A stretch of DNA of 64,000 nt, taken from contig JALBUN010000023.1 in NCBI GenBank assembly GCA_025174535.1, forward strand, positions 3,658,001-3,722,000, written 5' to 3'. Position numbers and translations under genes: made by a program. The DNA comes from Cantharellus purpuraceus. Lineage: Eukaryota; Basidiomycota; Agaricomycetes; Cantharellales; Hydnaceae. Below, in pieces: positions 22,132 to 33,319 of the stretch (the first letter of the stretch is position 1; the number at the start of each line of letters is the position of its first letter). A model generated the notes under the pieces. It saw nothing but the letters and a program-made list of their open reading frames with translations. It had not been told where the DNA came from and did no database searches.

Positions 22132-22922
22132 GGGCCCTACACACTAGGAGCTTGATGCTTTCAAAGCATTTCTCCAGCAGCAGCATCCATAAGAATGGAT
22201 GATTATTATGAGCACAACCTGATAAAGGGGTTGTGTATGCAGTTATGTCTGGCATATAGTATGCCAGATACTGCACTAGTCCAAGAAAACATTGGACTTT
22301 GTGGTATGACCTAGGTTGTCTCCACTCTTGTATTCACTGCATTTTATCAGCATCTGCGTGCATGCCTTGGTCATCTATTAGGTGACCAAGGCAATCCATA
22401 TCAATCTTATCCTTGCTCAGGAACATATGTGCTTTTACTGAGCTCAGTGAACACCATCTCTAGGTGGTGTTCATGCTCTCGTATAGTATGAGAGTACACA
22501 AATATGTTGTCCAGATATACATGGATGAATCTTCCAATATATTCTCAGAAGATGGTGGTCATGAGCCACTGAAATGTCAAGGGGGAATTGCAGTCCCCTT
22601 GCTGCATGACTTGACTGACAAATGTCCCCAAGACAGCCATCTTGGGTATATCCATCAGTCTGATGCGTATCTGTTCATATACCTCAGACATATCAAGTTT
22701 AGATCAATATGTACAGCAGGCAACACTGTGTCTAATGTTGTCCTGATCAGGGAAGGGTGTTACATCCTTCACCATATTATCATTCTGTTCACACAAGTTG
22801 AACATGGTGCAGAGCTTCCCATTTTTTTTGGGAATGCATAGCATTGGTACAGCCTGCTGGGCTGTAGCTGATACCCACCATTTAGCAGTGGTGTATTGCA
22901 GAACTTTCTCTGAAAGTTCTGC
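22132..22922 (-). pseudogene. G4 RT (copy b)
   Basis: Minus-strand RT of the hairpin-rich chromovirus, with a motif recognisable as KWWVSATAQQAVPMLCIPKKNGK near 22,800-22,890. The active-site box near 22,510 reads YLDN, so the second catalytic Asp is lost. Several stops and shifts are present. It ends at 22132, at the G1 insertion. The missing downstream part (RNase H onward) is at 59773 in opposite orientation. Confidence 0.82.
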
Positions 22923-24160
22923 TCAGTAGTGCTCTGGACACTTAGGCAAGCAATAATGTATTTGCTTGTCAGGACCCATGAGGTTAATCTTGTGGTTAAC
23001 TTCCCTAAATGGGGGAAGTTCTAAGGGTATGCTGCTGAATAGGTCAGTGTACTTTTCTTTCCATTGGTCCCTCAACTGAGGGATCTGATCAGCTGTGTAA
23101 GTGGTTGATTCTTCATGAGATGAAGCTATTTGCATCATGCTCTTATTTGGATCCTCCATTGGGGGGTCCTTTACTGAGTCTAGTCCTTTTTTTTTAGGAA
23201 GAACTGTGTTGTGGGTAGCTTGTGTTTAGAGTTACCCCTTGGTGTCATTTATTCACACCAATACTCCTTCTTCATATTGAGTTTATACCCTGTGATGGGG
23301 TACAAAGAGCATCAGTATTATGCTCTTCATTGGTGGGGACTTCTTCAGTTCCCATCATGATTCGGCCTGGGCCATTAAAGTCCAGGCATATTCCTAGCTT
23401 TAATAGGAATGGGAGCCAAGAATTACATCATAATACTCAATGTTGGTGACATCAAAATATTCTTCAATGTCCCAACTACCAAACTTTATGGTAGTGTGAG
23501 TACCATAATTTATGGTACTCCTGCTCCCAATGCACACTAATTGCAGTGTGATGGGTTTCTCTAGCATGAAGGTTTTCATACCTGTCACATGTGTGAATTC
23601 AGGGGATATCATTATCCCCTCACTCCCACTGTCTAATAGACAGTGAGCTAGTGTTCCACCAATCTCCCAATACCCAGAGATTGTTTTATTGTCTATGTGC
23701 AGTCTATCTGGTCATGCTGTCGACTTCTGTCAGCTCCTAAGATTATACATAGGTTCAGCTAATCTATCAACACTGACAGCAGCTATATACAGCTGTTGTG
23801 ATTCCCTGCTTCTCAGGAATCTTGTTGCACTACAGAAACACACTGAATAGGTGTGTTTCAGTGGAATTTGATCATTGGGTCAAATTTGTATTGCATTAGA
23901 GTGATACATTGGCGTAGCCTCCTTTTCAGGGGGTGTCATCTTGGTCGTCCCATTTGTATGGGGCAACTTCTTCATCCCATTCATCAGCCACTTCTATAGC
24001 TGGTATTTTTTTGTCTAGATGGTCCTTGGGATCATCCATTGCTTCTTCATGTTCTCCCTCTATTGGGGAGAATCCATCTACATTGTCCTCCACTATGTGT
24101 GAGGACATGTCTTTTCAGACTGCAGCTGACCTTATGTTGCCCTTTAGTTTGGGGAAGCTG
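22923..24160 (-). pseudogene. G4 protease and pol N-terminus (copy b)
   Basis: The minus strand contains a retropepsin domain at about 23400-23650 with the catalytic HCLLDSGSEGIM motif intact, then a pre-RT segment (22923-23159) with LPPFREVNHKINL. The protease cleaves the polyprotein. Frames are interrupted. Short inverted repeats occur every few tens of bases. Confidence 0.8.
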
Positions 24161-24196
24161 GGTTGCATGTGACCTGTCTGGCCACATTCGTAGCAC

Positions 24197-24218
24197 ACAA
24201 TGTTACTAGTAACATTGT
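24197..24218. repeat. 22-bp perfect palindrome in G4 gag (copy b)
   Basis: Arm ACAATGTTACT followed directly by its reverse complement. The homologous site in copy c (52058-52079) has arm ACAACATTACT and is also perfect, so two base pairs changed on both arms. The codons involved swap Val/Ile for Ile/Val. Confidence 0.95.
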
Positions 24219-24535
24219 TCAATCAATCACCACTTGTGTGTGCTGGTGGCTTTGATTGATAATTACCCTTGAAAAGGTAATTGTTGGAATTGAACCTGGA
24301 GCTTCCATTATGGGGTTCCAACCTTGACACACTCACTTGTCATGAGTGTGCGTTGGGAGCTGTATACACAGGTCCTTGGGGCATGGGTCGACTCCCCATA
24401 TTCATCATCCCAGTAGTTCTATTGACTACTGGTCTATGGGTTGAGGAGGACACATTAGTCACATTCTCCAGGTGTCACATACCATGATGGTATTGCATCG
24501 CTTCCTCTATCATTCAAGCAGTTTCATACAACTGC

Positions 24536-24909
24536 TGTTAGGGTTCAAATGAGTCATATTCTATTTTTAGTATTTTCTCTTGACGCCCCTATTAGCACAG
24601 CCTGTCAGGGTGCGTCTCCCCTATTTCCTTTCTCCTATCACTTCCCCTATCCTTCCCTCCCCCACCACCCCCCTATCTTGGTTCTCCTATCTGTCTCCAT
24701 CATTTAGTATAAAGACTCACCTTGGTGCAGCATGATCCCCTCAGCTTGATCTCTGAGGATATCCGCTGTACCAGGTAAGCCCCATGTATTTATCAGAAAC
24801 AGCTGTATAGACTGAGGATATCCGCTGTACCAGCTGGCACTATCTCTTATCGGCTCTCATCTATTAAGTATCTTGTTGTTGTGGCCTCGTCATCAGTGTC
24901 ACCCTCACA
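24536..24909 (+). mobile_element. 374-bp solo LTR in G4 gag
   Basis: From TGTTAGGGT to ACCCTCACA, 9-bp imperfect inverted ends, with ACTGC duplicated at 24531-24535 and 24910-24914. A TATAAAGA box lies near 24709. A 22-nt motif beginning CTGAGGATATCCG occurs twice, near 24763 and 24812. The family is not otherwise represented. Confidence 0.9.
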
Positions 24910-25335
24910 ACTGCTCAATACTGCTAAACTCAGCATTGAAGCTCTTTTTGAGGACTTCTTGTCTCAGAGGTTTGCACATTGCAGTTACAAACCTCTGCCT
25001 GTACATGTATGCATCCGGCAGCATTATCATGTGGCCCACATACTTATCTAGGTCATTCATTAATTTGTGAATGGTCCTTTGACCCTGTATTACAGAGTCA
25101 AATTTATTTGACACATGGCGATGCGTCAGGGTGTGTAGGAATCTATGCTGCAATCCTTGGATTGCAGTTTCCAGGGTCCAGTCTTGGACTGGCCTGTCAT
25201 GGTGTTCTACATTCCTGTAGAACCATTCCTGGGCCTTGCCTTTAAGGTGAGTGCCTAAGTACAATAGCTGAAACTTTGTACTTGATGGCCCTAGGAGATT
25301 ATTCATCTTCAGCCATTGTAGCATACCTGCTACAA

Positions 25336-25358
25336 AGATCTCAAACTCTTTGAGATCT
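25336..25358. repeat. 10-bp perfect hairpin in G4 gag
   Basis: AGATCTCAAA, loop CTC, TTTGAGATCT. Together with CTGCAATCC/GGATTGCAG at 25148-25167 and ACCTCCT/AGGAGGT at 25361-25385, it shows the hairpin density inside G4 coding sequence. Confidence 0.95.
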
Positions 25359-26237
25359 GCACCTCCTGCGTATTGCTCAGGAGGTGATACTTTAATGCCC
25401 ACCTTGGCAAGTACAGACTTCTCTGGGTCTGTGTCTCTATTATCGACTATGGCTACTCACACCATGCAAGTAATGCCATCGATAGGATCAATTGTGTCCA
25501 ATTGATCTGGTATGCCTTGACCTTCTAGGGTCAATGGCACTGATTGTTTCCTATTATAGGGAATGTCTTCTTGAGGTACCCATTGGGCATCTCATTGCTC
25601 ATGGTGGGTGTCTCCTGAGAGGCCTGCCACTTGTATGTGTTGATAACTGTTTAGCACATGTTGCAACTGTTGATTTAAATTGACAGCCACATTGAGCTCT
25701 TGCTGGGGCCACTGCTCTCTAAACAGCTGGCCAAGCTCTTGCTCTGCATGTTTAGCCTTCTGTTCAAGGGCTAATCTATGTTTACAAGAAGCCTCAACTT
25801 CTCATTGTTTCCATAGCTCAATCTTTTGATTGAGCTCCTTTGCCATAGATTGAGGAGTTTCCTCTTCAATCAGATCGGTAGTCCTTGCCTCACTGGGATT
25901 ACTGGGTCTCTAATTCCCTCCATTGGGGAATTTTCATTTCCTCTGTCTAACCGATCATTTGGTTGGACCCTCTCACCCTGGGGAGGTCCAGACTCTCCGG
26001 ATTCAGATTCTTGTTGAGAATCTGATCTTCAGCAATGTGACTTGTGTTGCTCAAAGTTCTCTTGGAGCAATTTTAATATCGTTCCTAGCTCTGCTATTTG
26101 CTGCCCCATAGTAGTGGCAGCATGCCCTGCTTCAGCAGCCATCTTAGCTGCCTGAGCACTAGCTTTGCTAATGCTCTTCATCTCATGGTGATTATGCATG
26201 AGTTGTTCAGTCAATCTTGCTATTGACCTGTGGTTTC

Positions 26238-26764
26238 TGTTATGACTATATTCATTAACATCCAGATCCCCATCCGATCCACTCAGATCCCCATGCATAT
26301 GAAATCTATACTCCATTTGGAAACCGCCATCTCCATCTACCTGTCCGATTGTCACCACTGATTCTGCCCATCCGTCTCCGGTTCTGATTGATGCATCAGC
26401 ATCACCATAGGAACCCAGACATCCGTCCCCATCGGACTCGGACATACTCATGTAAAGCCATCGGCCTCGGAGACCCATCACCGGAGTAATTATTATTAGA
26501 TTTCAAAATATGTATTTAAGTTGCCCGACTGGGGACTTCATTCCCCAGTTCAAATATCAAATCACGCCTAGTTCCTAAGTCCGATCCTAACTCTCTAAGT
26601 TGTACTCCGTCTCCAAAATCTCAGACACCGGTATTAGTGAGGGCGCAGCACATAAGCTGAAGCCAAGTCCATTCCGACCCCCACAACATGCTCCAACTCC
26701 GACCCAACCTCCGACCTGACCTCTGACCCAATCTCCAACCCCCAATTGGACCTAGTGCATAACA
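26238..26764 (+). mobile_element. 5' LTR of G1 copy f
   Basis: A 527-bp G1 LTR, TGTTATGACT to GCATAACA, inserted in G4 gag; the left flank is GTTTC. It is followed by the G1 leader and gag start at 26797. The partner 3' LTR is not found beside this copy. Confidence 0.92.
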
Positions 26765-26796
26765 GTATATTTGAACTGCCATACTCACTCCTACCA

Positions 26797-27116
26797 ATGC
26801 CACAATCCACTGCCAATTCTGAACGTGCACGAACTGTTGAGGTGCCCGCTCCCAGCATTGACACCATCCCTGAGGTCGTTTGACAGACCACATAGAGGCC
26901 GTCAATGAAGAAGACAACACCCTGCCCTCTCCAAATCTGGCGCAAGCCATCTCCCCGCTCACCAGCAGCATCTGTAACCCACAAGCTCCTAAGTCCCAGA
27001 CCAAGGTCTGAGAACCTGACCCCTTCGATGGCTCTGATCCGTGAAAGCTCCAGCCGTTCTTGGTGCAATGCCGGTTGAATTTCCGCGACCGCCCCGATGC
27101 TTTCACATCTGATCGG
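26797..27116 (+). pseudogene. G1 gag N-terminus (copy f)
   Basis: Begins MPQSTANSERARTVEVPAPS and runs into the capsid domain. It has a small deletion near 26880 that shifts the frame, and a TGA near 27008 as in copy a. It is cut at 27116 by the full-length G2, and gag resumes at 33320. Confidence 0.85.
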
Positions 27117-27472
27117 TGACGAGCCAGGACGCATCGAGGACGCATATCGAACCACTCTGACAGTCCAACTCCGCCAGCGTCTTTTCATATCAACTTTTAA
27201 ATAGCGCCGCAACTCCCTCTCCACCTCAGTCTCTAATTCTAGCCATCGATCGTCACTCGTGTTTCATCGCCATCAATCATTATCAGCCTTCTATTCACAC
27301 CGATCCTTTCATCATCATTCACATGGCTTCCCATTCTATTCCCCTCTCCAACATCACTTCTAATAATACGTCACACTGGTCTCTGGACACAGAGGACTAT
27401 CAAAAATACGCCGAGCTCCACGGGCATGTTAAGCCACCTCCACGTGTCAAAATACTTCCAAAACTCTTTCAA
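27117..27472 (+). mobile_element. Truncated 5' LTR of G2
   Basis: Matches the first 356 bp of the 3' LTR, then jumps directly to internal sequence at an ATG (27473). The LTR ORF start (27323) reads across the junction in frame. Confidence 0.88.
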
Positions 27473-27784
27473 ATGTCGCCACCTGTTCGACAATCAGCTC
27501 CTATTCCAGATCCAGTACAAGCACCAGCGATTCCAGGACCTACCATTGTTCCCTACGATATGGCAGCATTACCTTTCGATCCAAACGACGATGATCAAAT
27601 CATGGAAGACGTCAATGACTCAGATGTACCACAGTACGTTCCTCCTAGCACACCAGCTAAACAGTCGAGGGCTAGGAAATCCGTACCGCCAACTATCCCT
27701 ACTACATCTTCCAAACCAGTCAAACCAGCAATCAAACCGAAGCTTCCCAAGACACCTAAAACTCTTCCAAAGATTCTCCCATGA
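27323..27784 (+). CDS. G2 gag-position ORF fused to LTR ORF start
   Basis: 153 codons. Residues 1-50 are the LTR ORF start (MASHSIPLSNITS to KILPKLFQ); from Met51 (MSPPVRQS) it is a Pro/Lys-rich internal segment ending at TGA 27782. No capsid or zinc-knuckle motif is visible, so most of a normal gag is missing. The fusion most likely came from the deletion that removed the rest of the 5' LTR. The internal part could be a remnant of the true gag. Confidence 0.5.
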   Translation: MASHSIPLSNITSNNTSHWSLDTEDYQKYAELHGHVKPPPRVKILPKLFQMSPPVRQSAPIPDPVQAPAIPGPTIVPYDMAALPFDPNDDDQIMEDVNDSDVPQYVPPSTPAKQSRARKSVPPTIPTTSSKPVKPAIKPKLPKTPKTLPKILP

Positions 27785-28567
27785 CCTCCCTCTGCTACGA
27801 TTCCAGTATCTGCCAAGCTTCAATCTCAGTGTCACAAGGATTTCGACACTGATCAATTTTTCCAGAAGATATGCGATACACCCATTACTATCACTATTTC
27901 AGAAGCCCTCGGATCATCCCCACTCATGGCCAAACGTATGCGGGAGTATTTGCAGCTAACTAGAGTCTCTCAGACCAACCAGATTGGAGAAGTCCATTCC
28001 ATGGGAACGACAGCATCTTATCACCCCCATGACGCACGTCTCATTTCCATCAGGATGACATTAGATGACAAGTATACCGTCGACACTATTATTGATTGTG
28101 GATCCGAACTTGACATTATCAACAAGAGGACGTGTATCCAATGCAACATTCCAATCGACACTACTCCATTCATGTCTATGCGAGATGCTGGTCAACATGA
28201 AACACCGATGGAAGGACGCTACCATAATGTTACTCTCACGGCAGGCAATCTTGTAACCCTTACAGACCTTTGGGTTGGTGGAAAGGTTCCGTTCTCACTG
28301 TTATTAGGTCGACCTTGGCAGTGACGAAACCGCATTTCTATTGATGAAAGAGAGACAGGGACATGGCTCTGCCGACGGGACCCTAATGATAGGAAGATAT
28401 GGGAAACATGCATCATTCCAGCTAAGCATGCAGAAGACTTTTTCGGTACCTTTCAGAACCATTTTTTTGGCCGAGATTACCCCTCTCCAGATTCGCTTCT
28501 AGCACAAATGACGATCAGATCAGCACAGCAACTGGAAGAAGTGGAAACAGACGAGGACATCACCTAG
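27785..28567 (+). pseudogene. G2 aspartic protease region
   Basis: A retropepsin-like domain reading TIIDCGSELDIIN, a D-x-G catalytic motif, followed later by the LLGRPWQ flap-type ending, then SIDERETGTW. This arrangement is typical of the agaricomycete gypsy family that has RT-RNase H-IN downstream. A TGA at 28322 replaces an expected Arg codon after LLGRPWQ; the frame resumes to a stop at 28565. The main open piece is 27926-28324. Confidence 0.8.
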
Positions 28568-28705
28568 ACAAGTCGACCTCTTTTGTCCGGAATGACATTA
28601 AACTACCACCCGATACCCAATTTCACCATTCTTTAATTCCAAATTCTCCATCTAACTCTCTTCGAAAACTTCCTATTCCTATTTCCTCAGCCGTCACAAG
28701 AAAAT

Positions 28706-31700
28706 GATACAAACCAGTTGATCAAAGAATTCGCCCCATTCCAGCTACGTTTCCAGAAGAAGCTCGTGTAACAAGAAAATTCCCAGAAGATCCCCTTTTA
28801 TCCCTTATTCCCCTTTCGCCTCATCCTCCAGAATTCACCCCCACTCCCAAACTCACCCAAGAACGCCTTAATATTCTAAAAATTAATCCAGAAGGTTTCT
28901 TATGGCCAGAAGAAGAGAAGTTGTTTATTATGGCACTCGCTAATAATCAGGAAGTCCTAGCTTTTATTGAAGAAGAACGCGGAACCCTTCGACAGGATTA
29001 TTTCTCGGATTATATTATCCCAGTTATCGAGCATGTCCCTTGGACAGATCGACAAATCCCTATACCCCCAGCACTGGTTGATGATGTTGTCCAGATCATT
29101 CGAACAAAGCTTAACATTGGAGTTTTCGAGCCAAGCCAAGGATCGTATCGATCATCCATGTTTTGTGTGCCTAAAAGTGATGGCAGACTGCGAAACATGA
29201 TTGACCTCAGATTGCTTAACAGTATTACGATCAAAGATGCTGGACTCCCTCCAAACCTGGACGCTTTCGTGGAACCATTTGCAGCACATTCCATCTACTC
29301 CAGTTTTGATCTTCTATCTGGTTATGATGCCAGGATCATTCATCCCAAGAGTCGAGACCTTACATCCTTTCAGACGCCACTGGGACTGCTACGTTATCGT
29401 GTTCTTCCTATGGGATACACTAATGCCGTTGCTGAATTTCAGAACTGCACTACGTTCATTCTTCAGGATGAAATTCCTCATAATGTCGGTGTCATGATGG
29501 ACGATATAGGAATCAAAGGTCCACCCACACGATACGAATTGCCAGATGGATCATACGAGACCATACCAGAAAACCCAGGAATCAGACGTTTCATATGGGA
29601 ACATGCCATTGTTGTCAATCGAGTCTTACATCGCATCGCACATGCTGGAGCCACGATTTCTCCAAAGAAGTCTCAAGTTGCTCGACCCAAAGTGACCCTA
29701 GTTGGCCAAAGGCTTACATATGAAGGACGACTCCCAGATCCTTCACGTGTCTCCAAGATTCAAACATGGCCATCTCCAACAAATACGACACATGTCAGAG
29801 GATTTTTAGGACTTTGTGGCACAATGCGCATATGGATCGAGAAGTACTCTGAGCTTGCACGTCCACTGACAGAACTACTCCGAAAAGATGTACCATTCGA
29901 GTGGAACGAGTCACACCAAGAAGCCATGGACATTCTCAAGGAAGCAGTTGCAACCTCACCAGCTCTTATTGCAATCGATTACAAGTCTGGACGGCCCGTT
30001 ATCCTAGCCGTTGACACATCCTCCATTGCCATTGGATATATCATTTACCACATTGATTCCCAAAATCATCGACGCCCCATACGATTCGGTTCTATTCCAG
30101 TCAACGATCGAGAAGCACGTTACAGTCAATCCAAGCTAGAACTGTTCGGTCTCTATCGTGCCCTTCGTCAAAATCATTTGCACCTCACGGGTGTCAAGAA
30201 CCTCTATATCGAAGTTGATGCGAAGTACATAAAGGACATGATTAATAATCCTGACCTTCAGCCAAATGCGACACTAAATTGTTGGATTGCAGGCATCCTT
30301 CTTTTCGACTTCACTCTCGTTCACGTACCAGCTTCACAGCACAAAGGACCAGATGCTCTTTCACGTCGGCCTGTTACAGAAGAGGACTCTGAGGTAGAGG
30401 AAGATGAAGAAGATGACTGGTTTGAAGAAGCTTATCACATTCATTCACAATCAGGAGAAGATTGGACAGCACTATACGGATCACCTCAAAGAGGAGGGTG
30501 GCATAACATCTTTCAAGCTTATGGTGCCAGACACTCTGACGAGCTGTTACACCAGATCTACCAGTTCCTTTCTAATCTCCAGCTTCCTGCATTTGCCAAC
30601 AGCATACAAAGGAAAGCATTCCTTGACAAGAAAGCGCGATATTATTTTCTCAAAAATGACAAGATGTGGAAGCGTACTGCGACTCGACCTCTCCAAGTTA
30701 TCCTTGATCCCAAGAGACGTACTCAAATTATTCGACTCTCACATGACAACTTAGGACATCGAGGAGCTTATTCAACTGCCAAGACCATTTCACTTCGATT
30801 TTGGTGGCCATCATACGTCACAGATGTCAAACACTTTGTTCGCACATGCCATCAGTGTCAAATTCGCTCCACATTCAAAGTTCATATTCCACCTACTATT
30901 TCGACTCCAGCCACTTTATTCACGAAGGTTTATCTGGACATTATGTTGATGCCCAAGGTTCACGGGTACCGGTACATTGTTGCTGCTCGAGATGACCTTT
31001 CAGGAGCTGCAGAAGGACGGAAACTGAAGAAGGCCTCAGCACGTGCTGTCTCTCAATTTATATTCGAGGAACTCATCTGCCGTTATGGGAGCATTGCAGA
31101 GATTGTGACAGACAATGGTTCAGAAGCCAAAGGTGCAACAGAAGAACTGCTTCGACGCTATGGAATTCCACAGATTCGGATATCACCCTACAATTCACGA
31201 GCCAATGGAGTTGTCGAAAGGGGACATTTCACGATTCGAGAAGCCCTAGTCAAGGCATGCAAAGGAAACATATCCAAATGGCCAGACCTAGTCCATCATG
31301 CATTCTTTGCTGATCGTGTTACAATCAGGAAAGCCACCGGATTTTCGCCATATTATCTTCTCTATGGAATCGACCCCGTCCTTCCCCTCGATCTTTTCGA
31401 AGCCACTTATCTCGTATCAGGATTTAAGAAGAATCTTCCCACACATGAACTCCTTGCACTTCGAATTTGTCAGCTAGTCAAGCATGATACCGACGTCCAC
31501 AAAGCGGCAGACACTTTGCACCAGTCACGATTAAAGAGCAAACTTGAATTTGAGCAACGTTACCAGCACCGATTATGGAAGGGAGAGCACAAGCCAGGAG
31601 ATTTGGTATTAGTATGGAACTCTAGAGTTGAGAAGGAATTGGATCGGAAGACGAAACCACGTTACCTCGGACCATTCGAAGTCGTGCGACGTACTGCAGG

Positions 31701-31875
31701 AGGATCATATGTCTTGAAGGAACTAGATGGGACGATTTCGAAAAGAGGAGTTGCATCATTCCGCCTTCTACCTTACCACTCTCGAGATGGAAAACCTCTC
31801 TCTCCTGATAAGCTTCCTTTGGATGAACCTGATGATGCATCTGACGATGATTCTGATGAAGAATTTGTTGACTGA
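28706..31875 (+). CDS. G2 pol: RT, RNase H, integrase
   Basis: Open and intact for 984 codons from 28921; homologous sequence (PVDQRIRPIPATFPEE...) continues upstream to a TGA at 28705-28707, probably a former Arg codon. RT has FCVPKSDGRLR and the active site VGVMMDD at about residues 190-195. RNase H starts near AVDTSSIAIGY. The integrase zinc motif is HDNLGHRGAYS...CHQC at about residues 606-650. Catalytic D-D-E lie at about 673 (YLDIM), 731 (VTDNGSE) and 766 (VVERGH). The C-terminus has a GPFEV motif and an acidic tail, with no chromodomain. The intact frame argues for recent activity. Confidence 0.93.
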
Positions 31876-31904
31876 GGACAGTCAAATTTTAAGAGAAGGG
31901 TGGA

Positions 31905-33319
31905 TGACGAGCCAGGACGCATCGAGGACGCATATCGAACCACTCTGACAGTCCAACTCCGCCAGCGTCTTTTCATATCAACTTTTAAATAGCGCCGCAA
32001 CTCCCTCTCCACCTCAGTCTCTAATTCTAGCCATCGATCGTCACTCGTGTTTCATCGCCATCAATCATTATCAGCCTTCTATTCACACCGATCCTTTCAT
32101 CATCATTCACATGGCTTCCCATTCTATTCCCCTCTCCAACATCACTTCTAATAATACGTCACACTGGTCTCTGGACACAGAGGACTATCAAAAATATGCC
32201 GAGCTCCACGGGCATGTTAAGCCACCTCCACGTGTCAAAATACTTCCAAAACTCTTTCAACGTCCAAGATCCCCACCATGTCTCTCTTATGCCATTGGCG
32301 ATCCCATATTCTTTCACAATTCCGTTGAACCATATACATTCCTCAACATTTCACCTCTATATCGTAACACGGATAGAAGAGTCGAACGTGAGGTAGAATT
32401 TCAGTCGCCATTGCCGACCTATCCTCCCACTTCAATCCGACTCAGGTTACATTGTGTCAGGCAAAGGGACCGAATACTCTTGGAACGGGATACCATATGG
32501 AGACGGATCACTAAGACAATAAGGAGTATTTGTTGTGGATGCTGACTGAAGTCCTCATGTGACTCAGGGTCAATTAACCTTCGGAGCCGTAGGGAAGATG
32601 GTATTGGTGGACGTTTCTATTGTTCTTTTATATGACTCACCCCTGTTTCATCTTTTAATTCATTCATACACGACTTACTCATCCTTGTTCTATTTTTGGT
32701 TCTCTTATTACTCATCACCCCCTATTCTTACAAAGATTACCCCTATCTGTCATTTCATTTCTCCATGATTTCCCCTTTAGTAGTTCAACTTCACACGCTT
32801 CGTCAGCTGGCTTGATCAGCATTTCTTGCATCATATTGCATCATTTGCTCCTCATATTGTGTCGTTGTGCCCTGGGGATTTGTATATAAAAGGGCGCTAG
32901 TTTTCGCCTTTGGAATCAATAAACAAGTTTTCAGCCAACGCTCTAAAGTCAAAGTCCACGCTCTAAGTCTACGCTCTACGCTCTACATCACAATCCATCA
33001 TCTCTACACTGAGGTAAAACACCTTGGTTCAACGATCAGATTTCCCTCCGCCACCGAGAGGTTGATTCTCCTGAAACCAGCTTTCGCGTACCTCCCAACC
33101 GGGCTCTGCATTGTCATCCAGTCACAGAGCACGATCAGCCATCGGGACCGACCTTTTGCTCCCATCCTCATCCAACCACAGAGCACTATCCCACTTCCCT
33201 GTTACGTACCCCTCACCCTGATTGATCTTTGGAGTGCTGAACAACTGCGTTACACACCGTCTGCTTGCTAGGACCGTTGCGCGCAGGCTTATAGGATCTA
33301 TTCCTTAAGCGAACTGACA
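31905..33319 (+). mobile_element. Complete 3' LTR of G2
   Basis: 1415 bp, TGACGAGCC to GAACTGACA, after the purine tract AAGAGAAGGGTGGA. A TATATAAAAGGGCG box lies near 32882. It contains the LTR ORF at 32111-32545. Confidence 0.94.
32111..32545 (+). CDS. 144-codon ORF inside G2 3' LTR
   Basis: Full-length version of the LTR ORF within an otherwise young element. Its first 50 codons are identical in protein sequence to the 5' copy at 27323. Confidence 0.42.
   Translation: MASHSIPLSNITSNNTSHWSLDTEDYQKYAELHGHVKPPPRVKILPKLFQRPRSPPCLSYAIGDPIFFHNSVEPYTFLNISPLYRNTDRRVEREVEFQSPLPTYPPTSIRLRLHCVRQRDRILLERDTIWRRITKTIRSICCGC

Larger units (their letters stand above)
24161..26237 (-). pseudogene. G4 gag (copy b), interrupted by a solo LTR
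   Basis: The capsid domain on the minus strand (best open stretch 24905-25402) reads PPEQYAGGADLKEFEIFV, LQWLKMNNLL, GKAQEWF, LQHRFLHTLT and LRQEVLKK. A zinc knuckle near 24170 reads CYECGQTGHMQPSF, its last Cys replaced by Phe. Upstream is an Ala-rich segment (QAAKMAAEAGHAATTM) near 26,100. The gag is split by the LTR at 24536-24909 and cut at 26237 by the G1 LTR. Confidence 0.82.
27117..33319 (+). mobile_element. Full-length G2 gypsy element
   Basis: A 6.2-kb element with TCGG duplicated at 27113-27116 and 33320-33323, inserted in G1 gag. It comprises a truncated 5' LTR (27117-27472), a gag-position ORF, protease, an intact pol ORF, a purine tract (31891-31904) and a complete 3' LTR (31905-33319). 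The two LTR copies differ at about one base over the 356 bp they share, so insertion is recent. It probably cannot move alone: the 5' LTR lacks 1.06 kb and no primer-binding site is present. Confidence 0.93.
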
